A stretch of 64,000 nucleotides of DNA from Oscarella lobularis (Eukaryota; Porifera; Homoscleromorpha; Homosclerophorida; Oscarellidae), in contig NC_089193.1 in NCBI RefSeq assembly GCF_947507565.1, forward strand, positions 620,001 through 684,000. Reading direction: 5' to 3'. Shown here one piece after another: positions 12,203 to 24,000 of this stretch; positions within the stretch are counted from its first letter, which is position 1, and each line of letters starts with the position of its first letter. The notes under the pieces were generated by a model that was not told the origin of the DNA, did not search any database, and saw only the letters and a program-made list of their open reading frames with translations. The position numbers and the translations under genes are program-made.

Positions 12203-12936
12203 ATGTTCTCTCAAAATACCTCGATCGTGCTCATAGTTCTTCTCGCCTCGCAACACTTAGTTCCATTTTCCTGTACTAAAGCATCCTCTGATTTTCCTGC
12301 AGAATCTATTCAAATGCAGCAAGAGCCGGAAGCAACTACTGTGGTCGCCACTGACGGCGATAAAAATTTCCTAACGTGTACTCACTTCATGATGGGCTTC
12401 TATTCACTTTTGTTGCTAAAAGTTATAAAAGCCAAAAGACAAACTATTGAACTGCCACAAAATGAAGAAGATGCATCTGACTCAAACGATGGTTTGTTAG
12501 ATTTAGAAGAAGAAGGCGTGAACTGGTTCGCCAGTGAATGGAGACAGACTCGAGTTTTCCTCATACTAATATTTAGCATCTTGGTCACTTGGCTTCCTTT
12601 CCTGGTAAGAGCGGCTTCAGGTTCATATCAAAATTTCTCAATGCACAATGGTCTCTGCAGATTATTTTAACTGTTTTAGATGACAGTAAAATCGAAACTC
12701 ATGAAACAATCGAGCTAATAGGTATTATTATCGTAGTTTTGGAATATGCTGCTCAGCCGCTAATTTACGCCACCACCTCACGATATGCAAAAGCCCATAA
12801 AAAGTACATTATTGATCGATTAGAAAACTGTGTTGAAAGTAAGCCAGTTGAAGACCAATGTAGTCATTGTTTGAAGAAATTTTTGTATGCGTATAGCTTC
12901 CGAAGAAATAGAAAACGAAACTTTGCTTGCGTCTGA
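12203..12936 (+). pseudogene. Partial GPCR (TM5-TM7 half)
   Basis: Exon 12203-12604 begins MFSQNTSIVLIVLLASQHLV (a hydrophobic start), then jumps to a TM5-end-like segment (HFMMGFYSLLLLKVIKAK), a long acidic third intracellular loop, and TM6 (RVFLILIFSILVTWLPFLV). A 56-bp GT..AG intron (12605-12660) leads to TM7 (ELIGIIIVVLEYAAQPLIYAT) and a basic C-tail ending at 12936. TM1-4 are missing, so this is a 5'-truncated receptor or a recombined relic. It is a close paralogue of the next gene: both have SEWR..R.FL before TM6 and Y/L-A-x-PL-Y-ATT in TM7, where NPxxY would normally sit. Confidence 0.6.
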
Positions 12937-13219
12937 ACCAAAGGGTTCAAGACAAAGCTATCAATCAGATTCCTGTTCAAGTTCATCTTTCATCAAGACA
13001 ATGTCAAACAAGTTAAATATTCACGTAATAACAACCAAGTGACTTTTTTTGTTACAGGAGATCAACCAACGAATATTCTGTCGACGTTTAAACTTCCTAG
13101 GAGATGAGCACAAGGTGACTGAGAGGTCATTTTTATAACGTTAGCTAATAAATAAAAATATTGATTGTCCGACGTCAGCTTTTCTGAATGATAACTGAGG
13201 TATTGATTCTTTTGGTTAT

Positions 13220-14721
13220 ATGAAGGCAAAATTATCCTCGTTGACTCCTTTTCGAATAATGGTTATCAGAAAACGACAGGCGAGCGTACCAGCAGACAAA
13301 TCAGTATCTTCCCACTTTATACGGGACTTCTTTCCGGTTTCATTTCTGTGCGACATGACGGTTGTTCTCTGCAAAGGATCGCAAGAGCTGAATATGACTA
13401 ATTCCAGTTTGGTGATGTCCAACCCGCTTTTTCGTCGTCTATTGCCGTTCCTTCTAATTGCAAGTGCCGCCTTCGTTTTTGCGTGCTGTTCAGCTCTTTT
13501 CCTAAAATTGCTAAGCAGTTCGTTCTCAAAAGTGATTCGATCAATCCCTTCGGACGGTTACCTTCTGTTCCTAGCATTTGTTGGATGTGAGAGTTCGATT
13601 GTCATCGGGGCCTTCGCAATTGTCTTCCTATATATATATATCTTCGCCAGAATCAAATGTTCCTTCTCCCAAAGACTATAACGACAGCGCAACTCCTCGT
13701 GGTTTTGTTTCTGTATTTGTGACCGTACGACTTGTGTCCATTGTGTTCCTCTATACTTTCGTTTTGGTCTCCCGCTTTTTTGCAGCGAAATTTCCATAAA
13801 AATGAAGCATGCTCATTCTGTGGACTACGTGAAGGAAAATCCCTTAAATGTCTCTCCAGTCCATAAGAGATATGTCCGAGTCAAAGTTTTAGTCTTTCTA
13901 ATTGTAATTTGGGTGGTTGTTGCCTTAGCCTGTACTCCAGGATATGCTCTACAAGAACGCAGTCAATTTTCTTGCTTCTTCGTCATTACCAAATTGTAAA
14001 GTTGGCAAACATGCTAATCACTATTTGTTTTAAAAGTTTGCGGCGCGGTTAATAACTTCATAATATCTTAGCAATATTGTAGCTAATAACCCAAACTTTC
14101 ACTTCTTTTCTCTTATCAGGCAAAGATACTTTGTCATTGGCTTTAGTTTCCCTATTATTGGCGTTGGAGCACTTCTATTGCTTTACATTTTCAATGCACG
14201 ACGAAAGCCTCCTGGAACAATTGTACCGGCTGTTCTAGGAAGCGAATGGATGGACGCGAATTTCCTTGTCTTTCACTCAGTTACGGGTCACTTTGATTGG
14301 TTTACCAGTGAATGGAGGTTAACACGTATGTTTCTGACAGTAGTATTGACTTCGTACATTACTTGGATTCCTTTTCTGAAACAGTACTACTACTACTCTC
14401 TCAAATATGTACAATATTTCAAGTACATTTTTTGTAGGTCGTTTTAACTGTTTACAGTGATCGAGATGCTATTGCTCACAAAACGATTGAAATCATCGCT
14501 ATTGCTATTGCATGTTTGGGATACCTTGCCGAGCCGCTTTTATATGCAACAACGCCAATATAGGCTCGGCTGTACAAAGATACACTGTTATCTGTTGTTA
14601 GTCCAGTGAAGACACTTTTTGTGTTAACCTTTGCCCGTAAGTTATCTGTAAGAGCGTTCAAGAACGTGAATGCACAACTGTTTAGCTTCGGACTACTATT
14701 CTTGCCAGAGGTTGATTGAAC
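13220..14721 (+). pseudogene. Seven-TM receptor pseudogene
   Basis: Hydrophobic segments occur in GPCR order. TM1 is near 13435-13505 and TM2 near 13555-13635. TM3 is near 13700-13790 (ends VSRFFAAKFP), TM4 near 13885-13950 (FLIVIWVVVALACTPGY), TM5 near 14130-14195, TM6 near 14320-14375 (FLTVVLTSYITWIPF) and TM7 near 14480-14555 (GYLAEPLLYATTP). The frame breaks at the (TA)n run 13629-13641 and again near 13795-13803. A TAG at 14561-14563 replaces a Tyr codon of the paralogue just after TM7. Introns are placed at about 13998-14118 and 14385-14434. Decay, rather than splicing, best explains the breaks; a sequencing indel in the TA run could account for one of them. Confidence 0.65.
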
Positions 14722-14729
14722 GTGACACA

Positions 14730-16600
14730 ATCAACAGAAGTTATGTAACTACAGAACGACAAATTACTGAAAAAGGCTCCGACGCACATTCATCTCAGGC
14801 ATTATCAGTGTTCATTGATTTGTCCGAATCTGACAAAAAGTTGAAATTATTTGATAAATGCTGTTTAAATAAGGCATTCTAAAAAGGAACAGGAGTGCAG
14901 CTGAAAAAAAATCCTTGACGAGCAGCGGGGAATCAGACAGAGAATTGAGCCATCCGCTAGAAGTAAAAGGCTGCGCAATGACATTAGTCAAAGTAGAAGA
15001 CAAATGTAGCCCATTGTCAAAGTTAGTCGAAAGAAAATGTATTTTGGCATGTATTATATCAACTGTGCTAGTAGGAACGACAGAATAGAGGCGGATGACA
15101 AGAAGAAATGGAGTGTTAATAGTGTTTCTCTACTTGAAGTAGACGAAAAAGAAACAGGTTTCGTATTTTGGTTTTATAGCCTGCGTTAACGCAATTATCA
15201 TTTCTAGGGAGATCACCAGTTTATCGCAATTCTAGCGCGAACCCTAAAATGTAACTATAACATGTACTTCTTGAAGTGATTTCAAAAGTATGCATATTTT
15301 GCTGCTGTTTCTTATTCAAGTCTAGCGGAGCCCAAAATACAAAAATTGTCTAAAAGCTCAAATCATTCACCGCAAAAGAGCGGAGAAGGGAGCATGGTCC
15401 GTGTTGCGGCAAGCTTAATCGTACACAAGAATCATTCTGTAGAAAGAGATGATTGTAGTGTGAGCTGAGAGAATAATTATTTTCTCGTGGCTTACTGTTG
15501 TGCAGGTGCCAAAAAAAATTCAAACTGAGCCGTTTTCAATTTTCAATCGCGAAGCGCAGTGAAGGCACAAGAGATTTTGCGCTTTTTGTATTCTGTGAGC
15601 GTTGTTTGCAATTGCATACTTGTTGTTTTCTTTTACTTCATTAATGTTAGATGTCAGTCTCAGCTCTATGCTGATTTGAGACAAGGACAGGACGGTCGGC
15701 CGGCCCGGCCAGAGCCGGACCAATATTGGATAAAAAATTTTAGCTGCTACAAAAGCGTGCAAAAATGCGTCTAGCTAGGAAAATGCATTATTACTTTGAG
15801 CTAACAAGACCACCTGTCATTCATTGCATTAGTTTGAAAATCCATTCAGCTTCCGGCTCTGTTGTTTCAAACAGATTTGGACGGGTGCACGTAAATCCGA
15901 CGCAGGGCCATATCCAGTGCATCTAACGTTTTCAATTCTTTGGGTAAGATTGTCAGTAGAGTCTCAGAATCAAATATAATCTAGCCTACTGGAAGGCACA
16001 GACGTTGAGCAGCAATGGTAAATAACGCAAGCGATTTTATTATTTGCTTTTAATTTGCGCTCTAACAAGTAACATCTTCAGCCAACCATACAATCGACTC
16101 AACGGCTCCTTTATTGAAAGAGCTCAGTTTTCCTGTGCTATCGCTAACAAACAAACATCCACGTAATACATTCTTTGCAGAAGTACGACCTGCATAAAAT
16201 TTATGCATGGTCTGCAACACTAAGCTTTTCACGTAAACGTTAATGCTTTATCCACGAGATTGGGCAATTTTTTTCTCATTGTACCCACTGGCTCGCATGT
16301 CCGGGTAGGGTGGCTAGTTTTTCATTGTTTTTTTTTCTTAAAAGGCTGTTTACCCTACCAGGAAATACGGGCTTTAGTAAAGAATCGAGCCCAGCTTTTG
16401 ATATCGGAGCTCTAAATCTAAGGCTTGCCCAGACGTCCTGCACTCGAAATTTTGAATATTGCCGTTGTGTCTAGCTTGCCAAAAAGAGAATGAGTGCGCT
16501 AAAGAGAAACTTAACATATCGACAATTAGTTACAGTGCAAAACATTTAGAAAGTGTATCGTTTAAAAGAAATCAACAAAACATAAAGAACAATAAAATAG
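14730..16600. other. No gene seen
   Basis: Only short frames. The 71-codon frame at 15559-15774 (MKAQEILRFLYSVSVV...) has a hydrophobic start and a Cys-containing end but no recognised domain. No repeats or RNA genes were recognised. Confidence 0.4.
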
Positions 16601-16607
16601 AAAATGT

Positions 16608-19600
16608 CTACTTACGCCCAAACATGTCTTCGTACTTTTCCTTAACGGCCCGTCGACTGACGCCAGCATGACGAAGACATCGAAAAAGTTTATCTACTTT
16701 AGCTGACCTTTCCCGTCTCTTCCAGCACTCCAGTACTTTTTTGCAACGAAGCATATAGCTGCAAGTGGTTTGACGAATGTCAAGACGCTCATCCTGGCTA
16801 ATGCCGAAAGCAACACACATCTTTTCCCAATCTGCTCCGTCGACGGTCGCACATGCTCCTATTACCTCTTCTGATACAGGAGCTTCATCGGCGGGAAAAG
16901 AGCCTAAACATGAGAAAAATTACCTTCATTTTTTCTATCAAAGAACCCTACCTGAGGCAAAACCAGTTTCAGGTACAATGATTACCAAGTCTTTGATACG
17001 GCATCGGAATTCTCCTTCTGGTCGAGTGGAGAACAGTTTGTGATCGACAGCGCCGTCATAGATCTTTTGATCTACTTCAACCAACAAATAAATTGCCGGA
17101 TCTTTACTGAGTTGCTGGAGATGAGAACTGTCCAAATAAAACCAATTGAGAATAGCCCCTGGGCTTCTTTCGTCGCACACTTGAGCAATCATCGATTTCA
17201 GCTGGTGGATAAATTCTTTTACTACAGCATCACAGCCGTCTTCGCTTGGCCAGCGAGCGACGACGTCAATGCAATGGCGTCCTTTCTTTATGCCCAATGT
17301 AATAAGACATTCGACCTCTTTATCTTGGACGATTTTCACTAACTTGATGCCGTTCTTCCACGCTTTGTGGCTCACGTTTGGCATGTGATAGCAACGACAT
17401 TGAAGAATGACAAACGACGACGGCGAGATGATGTCGACGGAATGGAGGCACTCGTATCGTAGTCCACGGTACACGTCTATTGACGAATCTTTACACCAAG
17501 CGTCGGCAGGAATTGCGTCGTCAAGAAGAGCGGCAATCTGATACACTCCAGGCTCACCTTCTATTCGATAGCACAGTTCTAGGTGCAGAAGAACATCAAG
17601 TGCTTCGTCGGCTGTTACAACAAATGGAGACGGATTGCCTTTCTGCTTGAGATACTTCTTGAAAAGTCTCAGAGCTGATTCGATGTCTTCTTTGGACGCC
17701 TTGCCGGAATTTTGACGAGGCATGCCAAACGGGAAATTGGGCGGAGCGAGGAGAGGGCCAATGACGTTGTGACAAAGCCAGAGAGGTCGAACACAAATTC
17801 GACAACCGAGATTAATAATCTATGTGAAAAAAAGAATGATATATTAAAATATGTAGATATTGCAACTAACTATTCCGGAAGCGTCAAGATATTCAGCGGC
17901 TACTTTTTTCTCGTCCTCAGCCAATTTGATGCCAACTTCTTCAGCGACCCACTTCTCAAATTCGTCAGTCTTCAGAAAGTAAGCCAATGGCTTCTTTCTC
18001 TTTCTGTAAGGAAGACAAAGGTGCTCCTCAATGGCGTGGCACAATTTGGGAACATCGTCAGCTGTCTAGTACCAAAACTGGAAACGTTCACGTAAATAAA
18101 ACGACTTATTCATTACCCTGAGAATGTCTTCACGAATTTTCTTCAGTTTCTTTCGGAAGTCTTTCATGCAACTTGATTGGCTCTTGCTGCAATCCATTTT
18201 GATCGTGTGCAAAATTTCAAACGTATCCTTAAACTCTTTCTGAATACGTTGCGCGACTTCTTCCAGGAATCTCATTTCAATTCCTTCCTTCTCCCTGATG
18301 CCAATAAGATTAAAGACTACCACTAGACGAATGAGCGATATCGATTGAGAAGGAAACGTTCGCAATGCAGCCTTGGCAAACGCACACCAGAACTCTCCTT
18401 CTTTTAGAAGACGACGAAGAATCGCTTCTGACTTCATATTTTCTCCTTTTCGAATTGGAAGGACAAGACAGAACAATGTATTAGACCTCTGAAAGAAGAG
18501 ACCGTGTGCGCTGTGGAATGTCGGTTGGGAACCGAAGTCCCACGTCGATCCTTTGCCAACTCCCGGAATTTGACAATTGTGAATTTCGACGCCGGGTGTG
18601 CGATCTTCATCTTTGGGTGGGGGCCGATTGAGTTGAAGAAGAGAATTCACCAACGTCGTTTTTCCCGCCATTTCGTCCCCAGTCACGCACACCTTCATTG
18701 AATCCGGACAAACCATTTCTCGTTGAAGAACGGAAAATCGAGCGGCGTCCTATTAAAATAATTATATATTGGAACTGAATCAAAAGGATGACGTACGTAG
18801 TGCCGTCGAAGGAAAGATCTCATTTCACCATCACGTGCTACCTCATAAGGTGCCTTTCCGTCCTGAAAATCATGTTTCTAAATTCTTTTCAATTTAGAAT
18901 AGAATCATGTCACCTTATCTTGACACGTGACGTCACAACCCTTCTCAATCAATAGATCAATAATTGATTTATTTATGTTTGAAAAGATTTTTGCAGCAAA
19001 ATGCAATGCATTTTGTTTGTTCTGTACAGAGATTTGAATAGAGAATAAAGATTCTTTACTAACATTGTCTTCGGCAGAAAGATCAGCTCCTAATTCAATT
19101 AGTTGCTGAATGACGACGAAAGAAGGTTGACTAAAAGAACATGTGCACAATAAGGGTGTCCTTCCTTCCTGAAAATAGAATTAACAAAGAATAATGCAAA
19201 ATATTCTAACAATGTGACCTTATCAACAGAATTTATATCAATGTCTTTCTCAATGACAAGATACCGAAGAACATCTGTCACGTCATCTTTTCACTTTGAG
19301 TAATATTGAGTGGCAGAAAAAAGAGCCGTCTTTCCTTCCTGAATAAAATAAACGGCGATTTGTTGATTGAATTATTTGCAAATAAAAAACATCTCACGTG
19401 ACTTTTGGCTCGACAGTCAGCTCCGTTTTCAGCCAAGTATCGAACTTTCGCTGAACGATTGAAGGGACTTTCACACGCCAACATAAAAGGCGTTTTGCCA
19501 TTCTGAAGATGAAATAAGAATAAGAGTATCACAAGTGAATTCTTCTAACCTTGGTTACGCTATTGACATCAGCGTTGTGTTCCATGAGCCATTCTACTCC

Positions 19601-20470
19601 AAAAATGCTTCCATCTAAGCAGGCACGCTGCACAGGAGTTTTCCCATACTATTAGAAATATTGCACAATATAGCAAACAAAAGCATATTGCGTATATAGC
19701 CTTTTCATCAATAGTATTAACACTCAACTCCTTTTCATTGACGAAATGATGAAAAATCTCGTTTGCTTTTTCAAATGTCGAATATCGATTCCCAGCTGCC
19801 CAAAGCTATAAATCAAAAGATATTGTTGTCAGAGTGTTGATATCAGTTCTGTACAAAATCAGATTGTGACAAAATGTATCCATGTTCTTCGAGACAGAGC
19901 ATTTTCTTCATTGTGTCATCGAAACTCGCACTGGCACAAGAATATGGCGTACGTCCATACTAAGAAAGTCATGAGTGCAACAATATGAAATCAAACCCAA
20001 GTCATACGTTATCTTTCACGTTGATATTTGCACCGTGACTGACAAGCCATTCAACGCCAAAAATATTTCCCCACAAACACGCACAGTGAAGTGGACGGAA
20101 CCAACCCTGCATCAAGAAAACAACTAACTTACCAATCCAAAACGTAGTCATACTGCGTATGATTCCTTTTCAATGTGTTGATTCTTTTGCGCAATCGCAT
20201 AACTGAGCCAATAATCGGCTTCCTCCGCCCTCTCAAAGTCTCTTCCCGCCACATAGTGAAATAATAGCAAGCCATAGACGTACTAACGAAAAGGAGAATA
20301 CTATAGTGTGTAGCGGTGAAAAACGCAATCATTCCATACCTGATCAGAACGAAATCCTTTTTCCGTAGAAAGAAAATGGCGCAATTCACCTTCATCTCTG
20401 AGTGCCGCGCTCAATCGGTTTATCGTTGAACGAACGGACGATGGCGTTTTCCAGTCTAATTCCTGTCAAC
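16608..20470 (-). CDS. Ankyrin-Roc-COR-death domain protein
   Basis: The exons form a DAPK-like tail without a kinase. Ankyrin repeats occupy mostly one exon each between 20440 and 18840 (e.g. GWFRPLHCACLWGNIFGVEW; NGKTPFMLACES; NALHFAAKIF). The Roc GTPase at about 18760-18120 has P-loop GDEMAGKTTL and G3 WDFGSQ, with a degenerate G4 (NLIG). The COR region (18060-17870 and 17800-16950) includes EFEKWVAEEVGIKL and LWLCHNVIGPLLAPPNF. The last exon is a death domain (DWEKMCVAFGISQDERLDI...), with the stop at 16608. By family, Roc-COR proteins are GTP-regulated dimers, and the death domain would recruit partners in cell-death or immune signalling. Two features are odd: an in-frame TGA (19293-19291) inside one ankyrin exon, and an unresolved first exon (the first clear coding, ELDWKTPSS, starts near 20468). 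Confidence 0.75.
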
Positions 20471-20699
20471 GGACAATCAGCCAATAAAACATTTTTCGAC
20501 AGCAAAAATCGTTCGAAAACTCTATACGTACTCATTCGTTTATCACGACAAACATGAATTTCAGTTACGAACAGAATGTTTTATCGCCTTTACTACTCTA
20601 CCGAGCTACTTCTTACAAGCCAACGGAAGAACTTGCTCATATCTCCAACGAAGATGCTATAGGCCCATGCGTACTTAAGACGACGGAACGCCTCAGAGC

Positions 20700-20761
20700 T
20701 AGTCAGGTGACCTGACCCTTCACGTGACCCGGGTCACGTGAAGGGTCAGGTCACCTGACTA
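20700..20761. mobile_element. 62-bp perfect palindrome with 9-bp target duplication
   Basis: The sequence from TAGTCAGGTGACC to GGTCACCTGACTA is an uninterrupted perfect palindrome centred on CCCGGG, with no loop. It is bounded by the direct repeat CCTCAGAGC (20691-20699 and 20762-20770). The TAGTC ends and 9-bp duplication match the elements at 8996 and 39898, so it reads as an extreme miniature of that family. It also contains two CACGTG and four GGTGACC/GGTCACC motifs, so a protein-binding role is a possible alternative. Confidence 0.75.
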
Positions 20762-20770
20762 CCTCAGAGC

Positions 20771-21072
20771 AGATTCTCGTCAAAAGACCATTTTCCTAGC
20801 CCCGCCTCTAGGCGGGAGAGTATGACATCACAATGAATGTGATCTTTGTTTTTTGGGCCGATTTGTTATTATCTGTACAATTTAGTGATTAAAAATACCT
20901 ATCAGTCTTTACCGAAAACGAAACAACATAAACGTCATGAAAGAGGCAAAAAAATAGTCTCACTCAAGACAATTTTGATAGTGTCTGGGCGAGTGTCTCT
21001 TTCAAAACAGTAAAAAAAGTGCAGTACACTGCAAAGTCTAATACTAAGATACGAAATCGTACAATAAGAATG
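20771..21072. other. Intergenic; no gene seen
   Basis: Separates the 62-bp palindrome from the 3' end of the Kelch kinase gene. No coding frame or repeat was recognised. Confidence 0.5.
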
Positions 21073-24000
21073 TTACTTCAATGAAATGTTTATGAGAATA
21101 ACACTGTGAGTGTCCTTCTCAACTACTCCCTTTACCAATCGCTTAGCTGTAACTACTTCCTTCTCAGACAAACTCGTTTCATGATGAGCAAAATTACTTT
21201 TAAGCGTTTCAAAGCACGTTTGTGCTGATAATCGATTAGCGGGATCGCGACCAATCAAACGAGAGCAGAGCACGAACAAATCGGAACGATTCGCAAGAAC
21301 GTCTAACTGAGTGTGCCTCTGCTCTGGAATGGGACCCACACCGGTGAAAACTTCGATGAACGAAACGCCCATGCTGTACACGTCGCTACTCCACATGCTC
21401 GAAGTGGCAGCGCTGCCAGCTCTTTCTGGAGCAAGATAAGAAGGGCTCATTGGACCAGCGGAAAGAGAACTCTCGATAATATGGGCCGCTCCTAAATCAC
21501 CTATTTTGACCTTCATATCTCGTGTTACCAGGGCATTCGACGGACGAATGTCGCCATGGACGTAGGGACGAGGACGCATCTGATGAAGATATGCGATACC
21601 TGACGTCATATCCATGACGATAGACAGCTGCTCGTAAATGGTCAGGTAAGACCCGGAAGCGTGAGCAGCGTCGATAACTTCGCTGACGGATCCCTCGAGT
21701 AATTCCATGACGATTTGGAGAGGAGCTCCTTCGGTCATGACCGCTCCACACACAACCATGATATTGGGATGATGAAGTCGGCTGCATACAAGAACTTCTT
21801 GCTTGAACATCGCTTCGTTGCGCTGGCTCATGATGAGCTCGTTAATTTTTTTGACGGCGACACTCATTCCGCGCCAATGACCAACCGAAACACCTGAGGG
21901 TGTTGCACACTTCTACCTCAATCAAATATCTCTAATCTGTGTCGTTACCTGCAAACGAGCCCGAACCGAGATTGGTTTCAGAGAGATAAACTTCATCTGG
22001 ATTGATGTTCAGCACGTCAGTGAATTCGTCAAGGCATCTTTTCATCTCGTCACGAGACGCTTCCAGGGTTTCGCAGCGCATTAACGGAACTAACATTTCT
22101 TCTCTATAAAGAAAATACGGCTTTACATTATTACAACTTCAAAAATATAAAAACGTGATTTACGCAATCTCTTCGTTTTTGCGCATTAGACGATCCTGGG
22201 CTGCTTCAAGATCCGTTCTAAGTATATATAACAGTGAAACAAATATTCAAAAAATGTACACCGATTCTAACTGTCATGATCAACAACCTGATTCGAAAAA
22301 TTTCTTCGTCTTTAGTCTGAACAAGGCTTTGAAAGTTGGCCAGGTCTCGTCTGAAGAAAAAATAATAATTATACAAAAAGCTAACTCGAATTTGTCTATG
22401 CTACCTAATAGAGGCGATCTGATCGTCCTTTTGCTGTTCAAGACGACGTTGAGCTGAAGACGCTTCTCTTCGAACAGAGGCCAGTTCTTCTCTGCATTCA
22501 AAAGATATCACGTAAATATTTACGTATGATGCTGCAGACTACCTCTGCTTAGATAACTCTCTTCTGAGGCGCAAATGTTCTCCTTTAACTTCACTATTCT
22601 GTTGCAGTAAAATTTGGAGCCTCTTCTCCAGCTTTGCTCTAGAAATCGTGTGCTCACGTACCACTATAAATGTTATATTCTCACTCTTCTGTCCTTTCGT
22701 CCTCTTGAAGGTTTGATATTACTAGTCTAAAATTCAATTCTGGCACATGCACGCAAGGCAAATCATTAAAACCAACTTCGTTTGTAAATCTTCTTCTATA
22801 TCTAAAACTCCTAAAAAAAAGAAAAATAACGCTATTCCCCAAAAAAGGCTCATTTTATTACGAAGAGTGAACTTGTTAAAAACGTCAATGAATATTCCAT
22901 TGATGTGTCTCCCTCCCACGACAAAGATCTGAGAAGTTCCTTTTCTCTGTGTCACGGAATGAAGAGTGTGAAGCCAAATCGGTTCGATGTCCAGGGACAA
23001 GTGAATCTAATCAAGTCTTTATTTCCTTAATTAAACGTTATCGCCCATTTTCTACCTCATAAGATTTTCTGTTATCAAAGTCAAGGACGAAGGCGGGGTC
23101 AGATATTTCTTTGTATCTCTTTCCACCAACCATTATAAAACGATTTCTTTCCCTCAATCCCGCTTCCGGTAATCGACAAAGTCTGTGATGCGATCGGGGG
23201 AAGGATTTGGCCTAAATTGATACGAATCCATGCCTATAACACTCACAGATAGTTCTTAGCGTTGTTATAATCCAAGTTTAATTTACCTTTGCTCTCAAAT
23301 CAATGACAAATGCATCGCCAAAGGACATCTCTCAATCGTACCCACCATGAATTAAGCCCCGACTTCGATCTATCGTTTCGGTGGCAGCCCGGCGGCGTGC
23401 ACTAGGTCTAACTCCGTCCAGATTAAGATCCAACCAATATCCTAGTAGTCCAATTCAATATATCTACAGAAATTTCTAATTTCAGAAGCTAACCTTCTTC
23501 TCTGTTCTTCCCAAAAACAAACTCATAAAGCTCATTATTCACTTTCCACACGTATTCTGATCCTGATTGGCGATCTCGAGGAATAGGGTCGCATCCTCCT
23601 CCGAACATTCTCCAATTGCCCATAACATGCTTCGTAGCGTTTCCAAGGTTTCTTCCCGTCAACGGGCGTGGCCACTCGAATCCATTTCATTTCGTTAGGA
23701 TTCAAGCCAAATACCTCTTCGAACCCATCGCCCCACTTCTTTAATTTTCCACCGTACGAATAGATGATTCCGTCGATGACAACGCATTGTGCTCCTTCGC
23801 AAGGCGGAGGAATCTCGTCTCCTTCGGCCACACGACAGATCCACTTCTTATCATGGACATTGCAAGTCCATATTTCCTCCCGGGGAAAATAATAGAGTAG
23901 GACCTCGGCTTTCGGACATTCTGCGATTTCGGACGCTCGCACAGCAAATCTAGCGAACCGATTCTGGCTTCCTATGGCGCATTTGAAAGCCCAATCCCTG

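Noticed and set aside
19291-23334. Selenocysteine recoding of the in-frame TGA codons
   Set aside because: The sites are non-conserved positions in structural repeats, with no redox motif and no selenoprotein hairpin recognised.
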